A stretch of 64,000 nt of DNA from Streptomyces liliiviolaceus (GCF_018070025.1 NZ_JAGPYQ010000001.1:4402001-4466000); one strand, 5' to 3'; counted from the stretch's first letter, positions 8,415 to 17,547 are shown. Translations and numbers: made by a program. The notes: generated by a model not told the origin, from the letters alone.

Positions 8415-9659
8415 TCACGGGCAGGCCCTCGACGCCTCCCGGTTCTTCTCGATGAGCAGGTCGTCCGCCAGGTCCTCGTCCTCGGGCTTCAGTTCGACAC
8501 TGAAGTAGTGGTGAACGGCCCGGTAGGCCCTCCTCACCGCGCGTTCCCGCTCCGCGCGCGGGGGCGTGAAGTTCACGAGGTCGAGGCCCTCGGTCTCCAG
8601 CACGATCGTCCGGTTCGCGTAGGGGGCCAGGACCTGCGACTCACCGGTGCCGAACAGTCCCAGCTGGGTCAACCGCCCCAACAGGCCGCCGAGATCGCGG
8701 ACGCGGACGGGCGGGTCGATCGACAGGCGCAGCGCCAGCGTGCGCGGACGGGGCGGTCCGGCCGGGACCGCGGCGCTGGCCATGTCCGGCGGGCTGAGCG
8801 GCTCGGGCCGGCTGTCGAACTCGCGGAACGGCAGGTTGTTCCAGAGCCCACCGTCCACGTACGTGCCGCACGGCGGCCAGTCTCGGCGCATGTCCTGCAC
8901 GACGTAGGGCTTGTAGATAAACGGCAGGCTCATCGAGATCCGCACGGCGTCGGACACCGGGAAGTCCGGCGTGTACTTGGCGGAGAACAGCTCGGTGCGA
9001 CCGGTCGACAGGTTGGAGCCGGTCATGAGGAGTTCCTTGCCGAAGGCCTTGCGGTGCTCCCGGAAGGTGACCGAAGCAGACTTCGGGCGGTGTCCGACGC
9101 CTCGCATCCGCGTCACCAGCAACGTCTCCCAGGCGCGTCGCGCCGCCATCCCTGAGAACAGGCCCATGTCCCGGCCGAGAAAGGCGAGGTAGACCGGCCA
9201 GTTCTCGGCGAGGATCTTGAACGGCTGTTTGTCGCGCTTGCTCTCCAGGTCGAGGAGGTCCTTGGGAGCCGCCACCGCGAGCACCGCCATCAGCAGGAGC
9301 CGCAGCGGCGTCCCGGCGGCGGAGAGCGCCGTCCGCACCGCCTTCTCCTTCGTGGTCCACTCCGGGTACACGGCCACCCCGGGTGTGTCCGCCACCGGCC
9401 GCATCCGGGGCTCAGGTGGATCGAAGAACGCGTCGAAGTCCGTGGCACCCATGTACGTGGCGATCTGCTCGCTGTCCATGCCCGTGGACAGCATGAGCGC
9501 GGTGATGGCTCCTGCCGAGGCCCCGGCGAATCCCCTGACCTGCGGCATCACGTGCAGGTCCTCCAGGGCCCGGACGGCGCCGAGATACGCGTGCCCCTTG
9601 CCGCCGCCCCCCTCCATGGCCAGGTACCGGATGTCCTCGCGGCGCAGCGCGCCCTTCAC
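8415..9659 (-). CDS. Patatin-like phospholipase
   Basis: A 414-residue serine lipase or phospholipase. The patatin catalytic elements are complete: oxyanion loop GGGGKG at 17-22, nucleophile elbow GASAG at 46-50 (Ser48), and the dyad aspartate in VDGG at 268-271 (Asp269). Patatins hydrolyse membrane phospholipids; bacterial members include housekeeping lipases, secreted toxins and antiphage effectors. There is no signal peptide, so it should act in the cytoplasm. The GTG start at 9659 overlaps the stop of the upstream gene in the sequence GTGA, so the two proteins are translationally coupled and probably cooperate. The 3' end is at 8415. Confidence 0.88.
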   Translation of the reverse strand: MKGALRREDIRYLAMEGGGGKGHAYLGAVRALEDLHVMPQVRGFAGASAGAITALMLSTGMDSEQIATYMGATDFDAFFDPPEPRMRPVADTPGVAVYPEWTTKEKAVRTALSAAGTPLRLLLMAVLAVAAPKDLLDLESKRDKQPFKILAENWPVYLAFLGRDMGLFSGMAARRAWETLLVTRMRGVGHRPKSASVTFREHRKAFGKELLMTGSNLSTGRTELFSAKYTPDFPVSDAVRISMSLPFIYKPYVVQDMRRDWPPCGTYVDGGLWNNLPFREFDSRPEPLSPPDMASAAVPAGPPRPRTLALRLSIDPPVRVRDLGGLLGRLTQLGLFGTGESQVLAPYANRTIVLETEGLDLVNFTPPRAERERAVRRAYRAVHHYFSVELKPEDEDLADDLLIEKNREASRACP

Positions 9660-12301
9660 GACGTAACCGGCTTCGGTGGCGGAGGGAACGTGGCCTCCGC
9701 GTTCGTCTTCGGCAGCACCGGGTCCGGATCGAGCCACACGAGCGTGGTCGGGAGCCGCACCTCCCATACGTCGCCGACCGGCACCCCCTCGTCCGGCGCC
9801 CCGGTCTGCGCCTGGATCTCCTTGGCCACCGATACGTACTCGGAGCTTTCGGGCGCGGGCGCTGCACCGCCGCCCCACGGCTTCCCGGTCCCCAGGAAGT
9901 AGAGCACCTGACGGTCCCGCCCCGGCCGGGCCGAAAGCACCACGCGCGCCGAGCCCGCGCGCAGGAACCGGGCGTAGTCGGGATCGGGGGAGTCGATGCC
10001 GCGCAGTTCGTCCCACCGGGCCTCCGCCGCCCACAGGTACGAGTACAGGACGTACGTGAGGTTCTCCCACTCGAAGGACTGCTCGATGAACTGGATCAGT
10101 CCGGCGCTCGCCCGCGTCTTCTCGATGTCGAGCCGCGGGCGGTGGTCGGCGTCGAACTCCAGCGCGCCGAAGCCCCGGTAGCGGGCGCCCAGCATCAACT
10201 CCACGACCTGGCGCTTGAGTTCCTCACGGACGACCCGCGCGTTCTCCGTCGGGCTGCGCCCCTCGATCCGGATGCCGGCCCGCACGTCCCGCTCGTCCCG
10301 CTCCTGGCGGTGGGCGCGCAGCAGCTCGAAGTAGGCGGCCCGCAGTTTCTCGTACGTTGCGGCGCGCCACTCCATGAGCGCCGCCTCCTGTCGCCAGCAC
10401 ACCACCCTGACCTGGACGGAGAGCAGTCCGTAGTTGGCGGCGAGCACGGTGATCGGCAGCTTGCCGGTGCGCCGGCCGGTGAGCTGTCCACCGATCGGCT
10501 TGGAGATCCAGCTGCGCTGGCCCCACGCGATCACCCGGTTCTTGACCGGGTCCTGGTCGGCGTCCGGGGGCGCGTTCGCGCTGTCCCCGATGGTGATCAC
10601 GGCGGCCGGCGGGACGATGTCGCAGGAGGAGTTTCCCTGGGAGGTGTTCCAGGCGGGCTTCACCCAGTCGTCCTGATCCCAGGCCGACACCCAGCCCGCC
10701 CAATCGGCGGCGGCCTCGTACCCCGGAGGGACCACGACAGGGGAGCCCGCGACACTGCCGGTGCTGCTGGTCGAGCCCTCCAAGGGCGTGACCCAGACAT
10801 CGTGCGAGGTCTTGTCGCTGGAGGGGTCGGCCTGCGGCACGTGGAGATAGCCGTGAGCAACGAGTTCGGGGGCCGGCGGCGCCGTGATCCCCATGGTGTG
10901 CCAGCGGGCGGCCAGCTTCAGGTAGTACCCCGGATCCGCCGGGTTCTCCGAGATGTCGGTGGGCAACAGCACCGGGGCGTCCGTGTCCTCGGGATCACCG
11001 GCGCGTGTGAACGGCTCCGGCTCCGGGGTGTCGTATCCGTCGTCGCTGCCGCGCCGCTCCCACCAGCGCACGTACGCGGCGGGCTCGGGCACCTCGAACT
11101 CCAGCAGGAACCGGTGCGGATACCGGTAGGTCCGCAACCTGATCACCTTGTCCACCCACCGGTACATGCCGCACACCGCGGTTTCCGCTGCCTGCAGCTG
11201 GTGGGTGTCCTTCGACTCGACGCGGGTGAGGGAGCGGGTCGTTCGCTGCTCGCTCACCCGCTCCTCGACCCGGTGCACGGCACGGTCCACCAGCTCGGTG
11301 GCCTGGCGCACGGCCTGACGGCCCGATTCCTCGGAGGAGAAGTCGAGGCTGCCGCCGAGATGGGTGGTCACCTGTGTCGGCCCGTACTGCCCCGAGGTGT
11401 CGACCTGTCCTTCCAGGTGCACCGAGGACGATGTCAGTTGAGCGCTCTCGGAGGAGAGTTCGAACCGGGCCGTCGACTGGCTGTCCAGCTCCTGTGTCTC
11501 GGCCCGCTCGGTGCCCATGGTCAGCGTGGTCTCGGTCTCGTCGAGCCGGGACAGCACGCGTTCCTTCAGCTCGTACGGGAGGGCGTTCTCGACGTGGGCG
11601 AGTTCGCCCGCCACGTAGCGGTTCCACTCCTGACGCACCACGTACAAATCGGCGAAACCGGGCTTGCGGACGAGCGCGGCGCGCAAAGGGCGGGGAAACA
11701 GCTTGTGGGGCAGCAGCACGAGCCGGTCGCGCAGCGCCCACAGCACGTCGTCCGCGAGTCTCAGCACGCCCCCGTTAAACAGGACCAGTTCCACGAGCCC
11801 CAACACCAGAATCGCGCGCTGCACCACGTGCTGGGTGGTCGGCTGGGCGTCGACGTGGGCCAACGCGACGAGCTGCTCGCCCAGAGCGGTGGCAGTGGCG
11901 TACAGGCCGTCGCCCACGGGAAACCCTGGCGGGTCGGAGGCCTCGTCGACCGGCTGCTGGACGGGGTCCCGGTCGAAGAACCGGTGGACGGCCGCGCGCA
12001 CCTCGTCCGGCGTCGCGCGGTTGTCACCGCACAGCAGCCAGGAGTCCAGCTTCTCCAGCGCGTCGGCGGCCGGTACGCCGGTGTCCGCCACCGAGGTCAT
12101 GGGCGGCGCCGCGGGGTCGATCCGCGGGACGACCTGTGCCGCCAGCGCCGCCACGGCGTCGTCCGCGGCCCTCGCCAACCGGTCGGGCAACGCCGAGCCC
12201 TCCAGCCAGGCCTCCAGGCGCAGCGAGGGCCGCGCCTGACGGTCAGGGCAGTGCCGTTGCGGCGCGCGGGCCACCTGGAACCGGGTCACTTCACTGGGCA
12301 T
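9656..12301 (-). CDS. Large protein of unknown function coupled to the patatin gene
   Basis: An 881-residue protein that I cannot assign to a named family. ATG 12301 has AAAGGGG upstream at good spacing; a longer frame to 12430 lacks coding character. Residues ~160-250 are helical. Around residues 260-400 is a Glu/Ser/Thr/Gln-rich, coiled-coil-like stretch (ERAETQELDSQSTARFELSS) followed by VHRVEERVSEQRTT and a conserved-looking YRWVDKVIRLRTYRYPHR. The middle is Trp/Asp-rich; the last ~250 residues are helical with many charged residues. I have a weak memory of similar proteins in other bacteria without known function. There is no signal peptide. Its stop overlaps the patatin start, suggesting a sensor or scaffold partner for the lipase. 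Confidence 0.75.
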   Translation of the reverse strand: MPSEVTRFQVARAPQRHCPDRQARPSLRLEAWLEGSALPDRLARAADDAVAALAAQVVPRIDPAAPPMTSVADTGVPAADALEKLDSWLLCGDNRATPDEVRAAVHRFFDRDPVQQPVDEASDPPGFPVGDGLYATATALGEQLVALAHVDAQPTTQHVVQRAILVLGLVELVLFNGGVLRLADDVLWALRDRLVLLPHKLFPRPLRAALVRKPGFADLYVVRQEWNRYVAGELAHVENALPYELKERVLSRLDETETTLTMGTERAETQELDSQSTARFELSSESAQLTSSSVHLEGQVDTSGQYGPTQVTTHLGGSLDFSSEESGRQAVRQATELVDRAVHRVEERVSEQRTTRSLTRVESKDTHQLQAAETAVCGMYRWVDKVIRLRTYRYPHRFLLEFEVPEPAAYVRWWERRGSDDGYDTPEPEPFTRAGDPEDTDAPVLLPTDISENPADPGYYLKLAARWHTMGITAPPAPELVAHGYLHVPQADPSSDKTSHDVWVTPLEGSTSSTGSVAGSPVVVPPGYEAAADWAGWVSAWDQDDWVKPAWNTSQGNSSCDIVPPAAVITIGDSANAPPDADQDPVKNRVIAWGQRSWISKPIGGQLTGRRTGKLPITVLAANYGLLSVQVRVVCWRQEAALMEWRAATYEKLRAAYFELLRAHRQERDERDVRAGIRIEGRSPTENARVVREELKRQVVELMLGARYRGFGALEFDADHRPRLDIEKTRASAGLIQFIEQSFEWENLTYVLYSYLWAAEARWDELRGIDSPDPDYARFLRAGSARVVLSARPGRDRQVLYFLGTGKPWGGGAAPAPESSEYVSVAKEIQAQTGAPDEGVPVGDVWEVRLPTTLVWLDPDPVLPKTNAEATFPPPPKPVTS

Positions 12302-12597
12302 GCCGAACGCCCCTTTGCCACTGACTGCCGTACACAGAAAGGGAATTGTGGCGTGACGCAGCCGTGCGGCACATGCGCAGAACGGCGGTTGATGGACACG
12401 CGTTGTGTCTGCTTGTGAGACCTGGGACACGAGTCACCTCGGGTCTGTGGTTTCCGGGCAACTTGAAGCCGGTGTCGACCCAGCTTTCCGCGCAGTCCCG
12501 CAGTGTCGATGGTGTTGCCGGGGCCGGATTGTTCTACCGATCCGCCGGGCCGTTGCCATCGGCCGGGTGAAGCAGGTCGTCTCCCTACGATCGTGGG

Positions 12598-12993
12598 ATG
12601 TTTGAGTACCACGGATGGATCACGGTCAGGGGAACGGCAGCGGATGAGGACGATGAGCCTCGGCTGCAACAGATCGTCGATGGTCTTCGCCTTCGCATCG
12701 CCCGGATGGACAGCCCGTACTTGCTCGATCTCAGGTGGATGAACGGCGAGCCGTTTATCCACCTCGGCGGCTCTTCCAATCACCGCTCTTCGCCTGACGT
12801 TGCCGAACTGTTCGAGCATGTGGCGGTGGTCGCCCCTGGTTCCTACGGGCTCCTCCACCTTCGCGATGACGAGGAACCGGGTCACGAGAACGAGGTGCGC
12901 GTGCTGAGACTCGCCCGAGGGATGGTCACTCAGCACACGGAGGCACTGCTGTCCCCGTGCATCCCGACGGTGGAAGATCCCTCCCCAGGCTGA
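12598..12993 (+). CDS. Imm7-family immunity protein
   Basis: A 131-residue protein starting at ATG 12598. The pattern MFEYHGWITVRGTA, LLDLRWMNGEPFIHLGG, APGSYGLLHLRDDE and LSPCIPTVEDP matches Imm7, a cytoplasmic immunity family normally paired with polymorphic toxins. No toxin gene is adjacent: on the left is the divergent unrecognised gene at 12301, and on the right CRISPR array 1 starts 42 bases after the stop. It is thus an orphan immunity gene, possibly protecting against toxins of neighbouring cells. The 296-base divergent region before it holds the promoters of both genes; no specific box is assigned. Confidence 0.85.
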   Translation: MFEYHGWITVRGTAADEDDEPRLQQIVDGLRLRIARMDSPYLLDLRWMNGEPFIHLGGSSNHRSSPDVAELFEHVAVVAPGSYGLLHLRDDEEPGHENEVRVLRLARGMVTQHTEALLSPCIPTVEDPSPG

Positions 12994-13035
12994 CGCATCA
13001 GCGGCGCCCCTGGCAACGTTCATCAGCCGGTCCAG

Positions 13036-14656
13036 GGAGGATCCCCGCGGGCGCGGGGTCGACCCGGCGACGGTGGACGTGACACGGACGTAGTTCGGAG
13101 GATCCCCGCGGGCGCGGGGTCGACTGGCCGGCCGTGGGGCGGATATGGCGAGGTCGCGGAGAATCCCCGCGGGCGAGGGGTCGACTCCTGCGCGAGCTTG
13201 TGGACTGCCGCGTGTGTCGGAGGATCCGCGCGGGCTCAGGGTCGACGGCAAAAGCAGGTCTGACCTGCTGTTATCTCTCGGAGGATCCCCGCGGGCGCGT
13301 GGGTCGACGAGTCGGCGTCCGTGGCGGTGTCCGCCGCCGCCGGAGGATCCCTGCGGGCGCGGGGTCGACGAGCAGGCGACAAGCGGCTGATGCTGACCGC
13401 TCGGAGGATCCCCGCGGGCGCGGGGTCGACGCCGTGATGCCGCTGGATCGCGGCCCACGTCGAGGAGGATCCCCGCGGGCGCGGGGTCGACCTGAGCGAG
13501 GCCGGGTGGCACACCACCGAGGCGGGAGGATCCCCGCGGGCGCGGGGACGACGCCCCCTCCGCATGCCCGTACAGCTGCCCCAGGAGGATCCCCGCGGGC
13601 GCGGGGTCGACTCCCCTGCGGCGACCGACAAGGCGATGTGGAACGGAGGATCCCCGCGGGGGCGGGGTCGACTGTGCCGAAGACGGCGCGTACGCCGATC
13701 TCGTCGGAGGATCCCCGCGGGCGCGGGGTCGACGTTTTGTGGTGCTTTCGGTGCCCATGTGGCTCGCGGAGGATCCCCGCGGGCGCGGGGTCGACTCGAA
13801 GGGGTGAGGGAGCGGGGCGGCCGGCCTCGGAGGATCCCCGCGGGCGCGGGGTCGACACGGGGCGCCCGGCTACCAGCACCCTCTGAACAGCAGGATCCCC
13901 GCGGGCGCGGGGTCGACGGAGCCGCCGTTGTAGGTGGGGAGGGTGCGGCCGGAGGATCCCCGCGGGCGCGGGCGCGGGGTCGACCGGTCTCAACAGGCGA
14001 GAATCCCTCGCGTCGGCGGAGGATCCCCGCGGGCGCGGGGTCGACGTGTCCCGTACCGCAGAGCATCTGAAGCTCACCGGAGGATCCCCCGCGGGCGCGG
14101 GGTCGACAGCCGGGGGTCAGGGAGTACACAGACGTTCTCCGGAGGATCCCCGCGGGCGCGGGGTCGACTTTCCCACTCGACCGGAAACCTGGAAACCTTC
14201 AGGAGGATCCCCGCGGGCGCGGGGTCGACGTAGTCGGCGACCAGCTCCAGGAGTTCCTCGGCGGAGGATCCCCGCGGGCGCGGGGTCGACCGCGCCGACG
14301 CGGCGAAAGACCCCGGACTGATCGGAGGATCCCCGCGGGCGCGGGGTCGACGCTCTCGTCCCCTACGAGAACCTCCGCTCATACGGAGGATCCCCGCGGG
14401 CGCGGGGTCGACTGTGGCTGAGGTAGCGCCGACTGATCTGCGCTCGGAGGATCCCCGCGGGCGCGGGGTCGACAACGCGGTCATCGTCATCGGACGGATC
14501 CGTGCGGGAGGATCCCCGCGGGCGCGGGGTCGACTTCGTCACCGTGCCCGTGGTCAGGGGCACGCCCGGAGGATCCCCGCGGGCGCGGGGTCGACGAGCC
14601 CTGTGAGGGGATCGGTCCGTGAGTGGCCGGAGGATCCCCGCGGGCGCGGGGTCGAC
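13036..14656 (-). CRISPR. CRISPR array 1, type I-E, 27 repeats
   Basis: I count 27 repeats of about 28 bp with spacers of ~33 bp (period 61). On the plus strand a repeat begins GGAGGATCCCCGC and ends GCGGGGTCGAC, an inverted form of the type I-E repeat, so the crRNA sense is the minus strand. Degenerate repeats lie at the left (starts 13158, 13219, 13280, 13342), as expected for a leader-distal end. Odd repeats: 13280-13308 and 14079-14107 carry one extra base, and 13951-13984 carries a 6-base GGGCGC duplication. The repeat at 13890 begins GCAGG. The array directly follows cas2, as in Escherichia coli. Confidence 0.97.
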
Positions 14657-14715
14657 ACTTCCTGAGCTGGGGCTTTATCGGGCGGGGCGGCTGTTTTCGT
14701 TTAGTTGTTTTTGGG
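14657..14715 (-). promoter_or_regulatory. Leader of CRISPR array 1, overlapping the 3' end of cas2
   Basis: The sequence next to the last repeat contains CTGAGCTGGGGCTTTATCGG and a T-rich CTGTTTTCGTTTAGTTG. 45 of the first 54 positions match the flank of array 2 at 26559. This conserved block lies where the leader and adaptation signals are expected. Most of it lies inside the last codons of cas2, which ends at 14675. Confidence 0.8.
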
Positions 14716-14983
14716 GGCGGGCCGAAAGGATCAGTCCGTCGAAGTCGACGGGTTGCCAGCGGTCGCGGCCTGCGGTGCGTACGGCCCATCCCTGTTCGTT
14801 GGCGGCGGGTTCAATAAGGATGGCTTGGCCGTCGCCGATGCGGGTCGCCAGGAGTTCCCACAGGCGGTCGCGGATGCGGCGGCTTGGGTTGCCGACGAAC
14901 ACGCCGGCGCTGGCCTCGACCATCCAGCGGGTGAGGTGTCCTCGCAGTCCCTCTGGGGCGGCGATGAGGATGATGACGGTCAT
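14675..14983 (-). CDS. cas2: CRISPR-associated endonuclease Cas2e
   Basis: A 102-residue Cas2 of the type I-E form, the structural partner of Cas1 in the spacer-integration complex. The N-terminus MTVIILIAAPEGLRGHLTRW and the motif GVFVGNPSRRIRDRLWELL are characteristic. Its ATG at 14983 overlaps the cas1 stop in ATGA, so the two adaptation proteins are made together. Length is normal for Cas2e. The last ~14 codons are also the CRISPR leader of array 1, an unusual overlap that may constrain the C-terminal residues (QKQLNENSRPAR). It is the last gene of the cas operon. Confidence 0.95.
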   Translation of the reverse strand: MTVIILIAAPEGLRGHLTRWMVEASAGVFVGNPSRRIRDRLWELLATRIGDGQAILIEPAANEQGWAVRTAGRDRWQPVDFDGLILSARPQKQLNENSRPAR

Positions 14984-15987
14984 GGTGTGGGTTCGGTGTC
15001 GTCGATTTCGGGTCCGATGACCGCGATGTGGTTGTCGGTCATCCCGTGTGCTGACAGGTCTGCGTGGTTGGCGTAGTTGGTGCCGCCCGGGACGGCGCCG
15101 AGGTTTTCGTCCCACAAAAGGTTGGCCTCAGAGTCGTCGAAGTCCGTTCCTTCGGGGGTGAGCAGGTGCTTCACCTCGGTGACGATGCGGCCGAGGAGTT
15201 TGTCGCGAGCGATGAGGTCGCGAAGTCCCAGTCGTGCGTCGCGTTCCTCTGTGAGTCCTTGTGTGACGAGGTCGAAGGCGAGCGGAATGGTGTACTCGGC
15301 CTTGTACAGGTCTGCGATGTCCATGACGAAGGATGTGGCTTTGCCGGTGTGGACGAAGCCGAGTCCGGGGCTGGCGCCGAGTCCGATGATGACGGCGTGG
15401 CAGATGCCGTAGAGGGCGGCGTTGGCTGCGGACAGGAGGCGGTTGAGGTCGTCGCCTGCTGCGAAGGCGTCGCCGGCCTTGTAGTCGCGGCCGTTCCAGG
15501 GGACGCCGGTGCGATCCGCGTGGGCTCGGTAGAGCTTTCGGATGCGGGTGCCTTCACGGCCGCGAAGTTGTTGCATGGTGTGGGCGGAGACGTCTTCGCC
15601 GGGGAAGCGCATGTTGTACATGGCGCGGGCGACGGCGAGGCGTTCCTTGGGGCGGGTGACGAGCCAGGCTTGGCGGTGCAGGAGGCCGGCGCCGCGGCTG
15701 GGGCCGAGGCCGGCTGCGTACATGCGGACGCCTTGTTCGCCGACCCAGCACACAGTCGTGCCGGAGTCGGCCAGCAGACGGATCGCTCCGTGGGTGACGC
15801 GGGTGCCGGGGCCAAGGAGCATGACGGCGACCATGGCGGCGGGGACCCGGACGGTTTGTCGTTTGTTGATGATGACGACGGCGTTCTCGTCGCGGTCGAG
15901 ATGGCTGCGCTCGACGTAGACGCTGGAGACGCGGTCGACGAGGCGGTGCAGGTCCTGGGGGTCTGCTTTCCACCAGATGTCAGGCAC
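14980..15987 (-). CDS. cas1: CRISPR integrase Cas1e
   Basis: A 335-residue Cas1, the metal-dependent integrase that inserts prespacers at the leader end of arrays together with Cas2. The metal-binding residues are all present: Glu145 in GREGTRIRKLY, His213 in FVHTGKA, and Asp223/Asp226 in FVMDIADLYKAE. The start is GTG at 15987, four bases after the cas6e stop, so it is co-transcribed with the rest of the operon. The C-terminus overlaps the cas2 start. No truncation or missing residue is seen, so adaptation is potentially functional; clean leader-proximal repeats agree with that. Confidence 0.97.
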   Translation of the reverse strand: MPDIWWKADPQDLHRLVDRVSSVYVERSHLDRDENAVVIINKRQTVRVPAAMVAVMLLGPGTRVTHGAIRLLADSGTTVCWVGEQGVRMYAAGLGPSRGAGLLHRQAWLVTRPKERLAVARAMYNMRFPGEDVSAHTMQQLRGREGTRIRKLYRAHADRTGVPWNGRDYKAGDAFAAGDDLNRLLSAANAALYGICHAVIIGLGASPGLGFVHTGKATSFVMDIADLYKAEYTIPLAFDLVTQGLTEERDARLGLRDLIARDKLLGRIVTEVKHLLTPEGTDFDDSEANLLWDENLGAVPGGTNYANHADLSAHGMTDNHIAVIGPEIDDTEPTP

Positions 15988-15991
15988 GGGT

Positions 15992-16753
15992 TCATGCCCC
16001 TTCGGGGAGCGGGGCGAGGGTGAGCAGTCCGCATCCGTATGCCTTGGAGGGGCCGATGCCGGTCAGGAGGCGTTCGGTGAGCAGGGCGGGGTCGGTGATG
16101 CGCAGGTGCCCTTCGAAGGTCACTGCGTTCATGACGACCTGGGCTTCCTTCGTACTGAGGGATCCTTTGCCGAAGGCCCGGCGTTGGCGGGTGGTGATGC
16201 GCACCTCGCGGGGCGGTTCGCCGTCGCTGTTGCGGGTGTCGTCCAGGTGGGGGGCGGTGGGGATGTCGAAGCCCCAGCGGGCGGTGCGGGTGAGGAACCA
16301 GTTGAGCTGGGCTGCGGCGGTGCGGTGGCCAAGGCGGAAACTGCGGCGCTCACCGGCGTCGATGCGTTGCTGTTGGCGCGGGGTGGGTTTGTCGGGCCGG
16401 CTGGTGTTCTGGACGGGGTTGGCGGTGAGGCGGAAGGCGAAGCTGCGGCCCGTTGCCAGTTGTTGCAGGAGGGGGGTGTAGTCGCGTACGGCGTAGTGCT
16501 CGCCGTCGGCGTCGGGCCAGCCTGCCTGTTCGACGAGGTGCGTCCAGTCGGGTTTGTCGGTGGTGAGGACGAACAGGTGGGGGCGGTGGGGGTTGTCCGC
16601 GTCCAGTCGCCACAAGGTGCGCTCTTCAGCGGGCAGGCCGGGGATACCTCCTTGGACGGCGGCGTGCAGGGCGCGTGGGCCGGCGAGGAGCTTGCGGCTT
16701 TCGGCGCGCAGCGGGTTGATGCGAATGCGGGAGAGATAGGGCATGTCGGTCAC
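15992..16753 (-). CDS. cas6e: crRNA endoribonuclease Cas6e
   Basis: A 253-residue Cas6e (CasE), which cuts the repeat hairpin in the pre-crRNA and stays bound to the crRNA 3' end in Cascade. Typical elements are the N-terminal MPYLSRIRINPLR, the central VTFEGHLRITDP, and the C-terminal Gly-rich loop GIGPSKAYGCGLLTL. A histidine equivalent to the catalytic one is likely in the N-terminal ferredoxin fold but I do not assign it. The GTG at 16753 overlaps the cas5 stop (GTGA); ATG 16744 is an alternative start. Length is a little above the ~200 residues of the E. coli protein. Confidence 0.93.
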   Translation of the reverse strand: MTDMPYLSRIRINPLRAESRKLLAGPRALHAAVQGGIPGLPAEERTLWRLDADNPHRPHLFVLTTDKPDWTHLVEQAGWPDADGEHYAVRDYTPLLQQLATGRSFAFRLTANPVQNTSRPDKPTPRQQQRIDAGERRSFRLGHRTAAAQLNWFLTRTARWGFDIPTAPHLDDTRNSDGEPPREVRITTRQRRAFGKGSLSTKEAQVVMNAVTFEGHLRITDPALLTERLLTGIGPSKAYGCGLLTLAPLPEGA

Positions 16754-17547
16754 CAGCCCAGGAGGGCGAAGGGGTCGTGGCCGCCGCTGGTTGGGGGCCG
16801 TGTGGGGTCGGGTGTGAGGCCGGTGGGGGCTGAGAGGTAGGTGTGTGAGGTGCGGCGGGTGGTGTAGGTGCGGCGGGTGGGCGCGAAGGAGAGGGGCACG
16901 TCGTCGCGGACGTCGTCGCCTGCCGGGTCGTCGAGGGTGGCGGGCAGGTCGATGCGGGCGGCGTTGCCGTTCTGGCGTCCCCAGCGCTTGCGCACCGTAG
17001 AGGAGGCTTGCCAGGGTTCCGCGCGCAGAACGTCGTGGAGCGGGCCGGTGCGCTGTCCCAGGAGCAGGGGTTGTGCGGGTACGCAGGACCGGCGGCCCAG
17101 GGCGAGGGGGAAGGCGGGGTGGCGGACGGCGTGTTCGAGGGTGGTGATGAGTTCTTCAGGGCCTTCCACAGCGGCGAGGAAGACGGCGTCCTGGAGGTAG
17201 AAGCGCTGCGTGATGTGGGTGTGCTTGGCAGGTGAGGTGGGTTTTTGCAGGCCCTTGGCGGATACGGCGGCGGACAGGAGCGGCCGGCCCCGATGGTCGC
17301 TGACGGTGTGGTAGTCGCGCAGGAGGCTGCCGGGCTGGTCGATGCGGATGCCCAGGGCGAGCCCGGCAAGGTCGTCCACCGCGGCGTGCCGTGAGCGGCC
17401 GGCGGCGGCTGCGAGCAGACCCACGACTCCGGATTTGGTGGGTTCGGGCCGGGTTTCGCGCCGGTTGAAGGTACTGCGGTCGCCCCAGGACTGGAGCGGG
17501 CCGGCGAGCCGCAGCAGCAGGACGGAGGTGCGGCCGGAGGGTGTCAC
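16750..17547 (-). CDS. cas5: Cascade subunit Cas5e
   Basis: A 265-residue Cas5e (CasD), the subunit that caps the 5' handle of the crRNA. The N-terminal LLLRLAGPLQSWGDRSTFNR with ETRPEPTKSGVVGLLAAA is diagnostic for Cas5. Start GTG 17547 overlaps the cas7 stop in GTGA; the same frame is open further upstream only because it runs through cas7. The C-terminal third is Thr/Pro/Arg-rich (TRRTYTTRRTSHTYLS), more extended than in E. coli. It belongs to the cas8e-cas11-cas7-cas5-cas6e block. Confidence 0.93.
   Translation of the reverse strand: MTPSGRTSVLLLRLAGPLQSWGDRSTFNRRETRPEPTKSGVVGLLAAAAGRSRHAAVDDLAGLALGIRIDQPGSLLRDYHTVSDHRGRPLLSAAVSAKGLQKPTSPAKHTHITQRFYLQDAVFLAAVEGPEELITTLEHAVRHPAFPLALGRRSCVPAQPLLLGQRTGPLHDVLRAEPWQASSTVRKRWGRQNGNAARIDLPATLDDPAGDDVRDDVPLSFAPTRRTYTTRRTSHTYLSAPTGLTPDPTRPPTSGGHDPFALLGW

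Noticed and set aside
8415..12301. A full CBASS operon
   Set aside because: Only a patatin is present; no CD-NTase, HORMA or TRIP13-like gene was found in the neighbourhood.
10142..12418. 758-codon plus-strand frame
   Set aside because: It is antisense to the clearly coding 881-residue protein, with typical GC-driven shadow composition.
12286..14665. Long repetitive frames on both strands with Pro/Arg/Gly units
   Set aside because: They are translations through CRISPR repeats with a period near 61 bases; no ribosome sites or real protein families.
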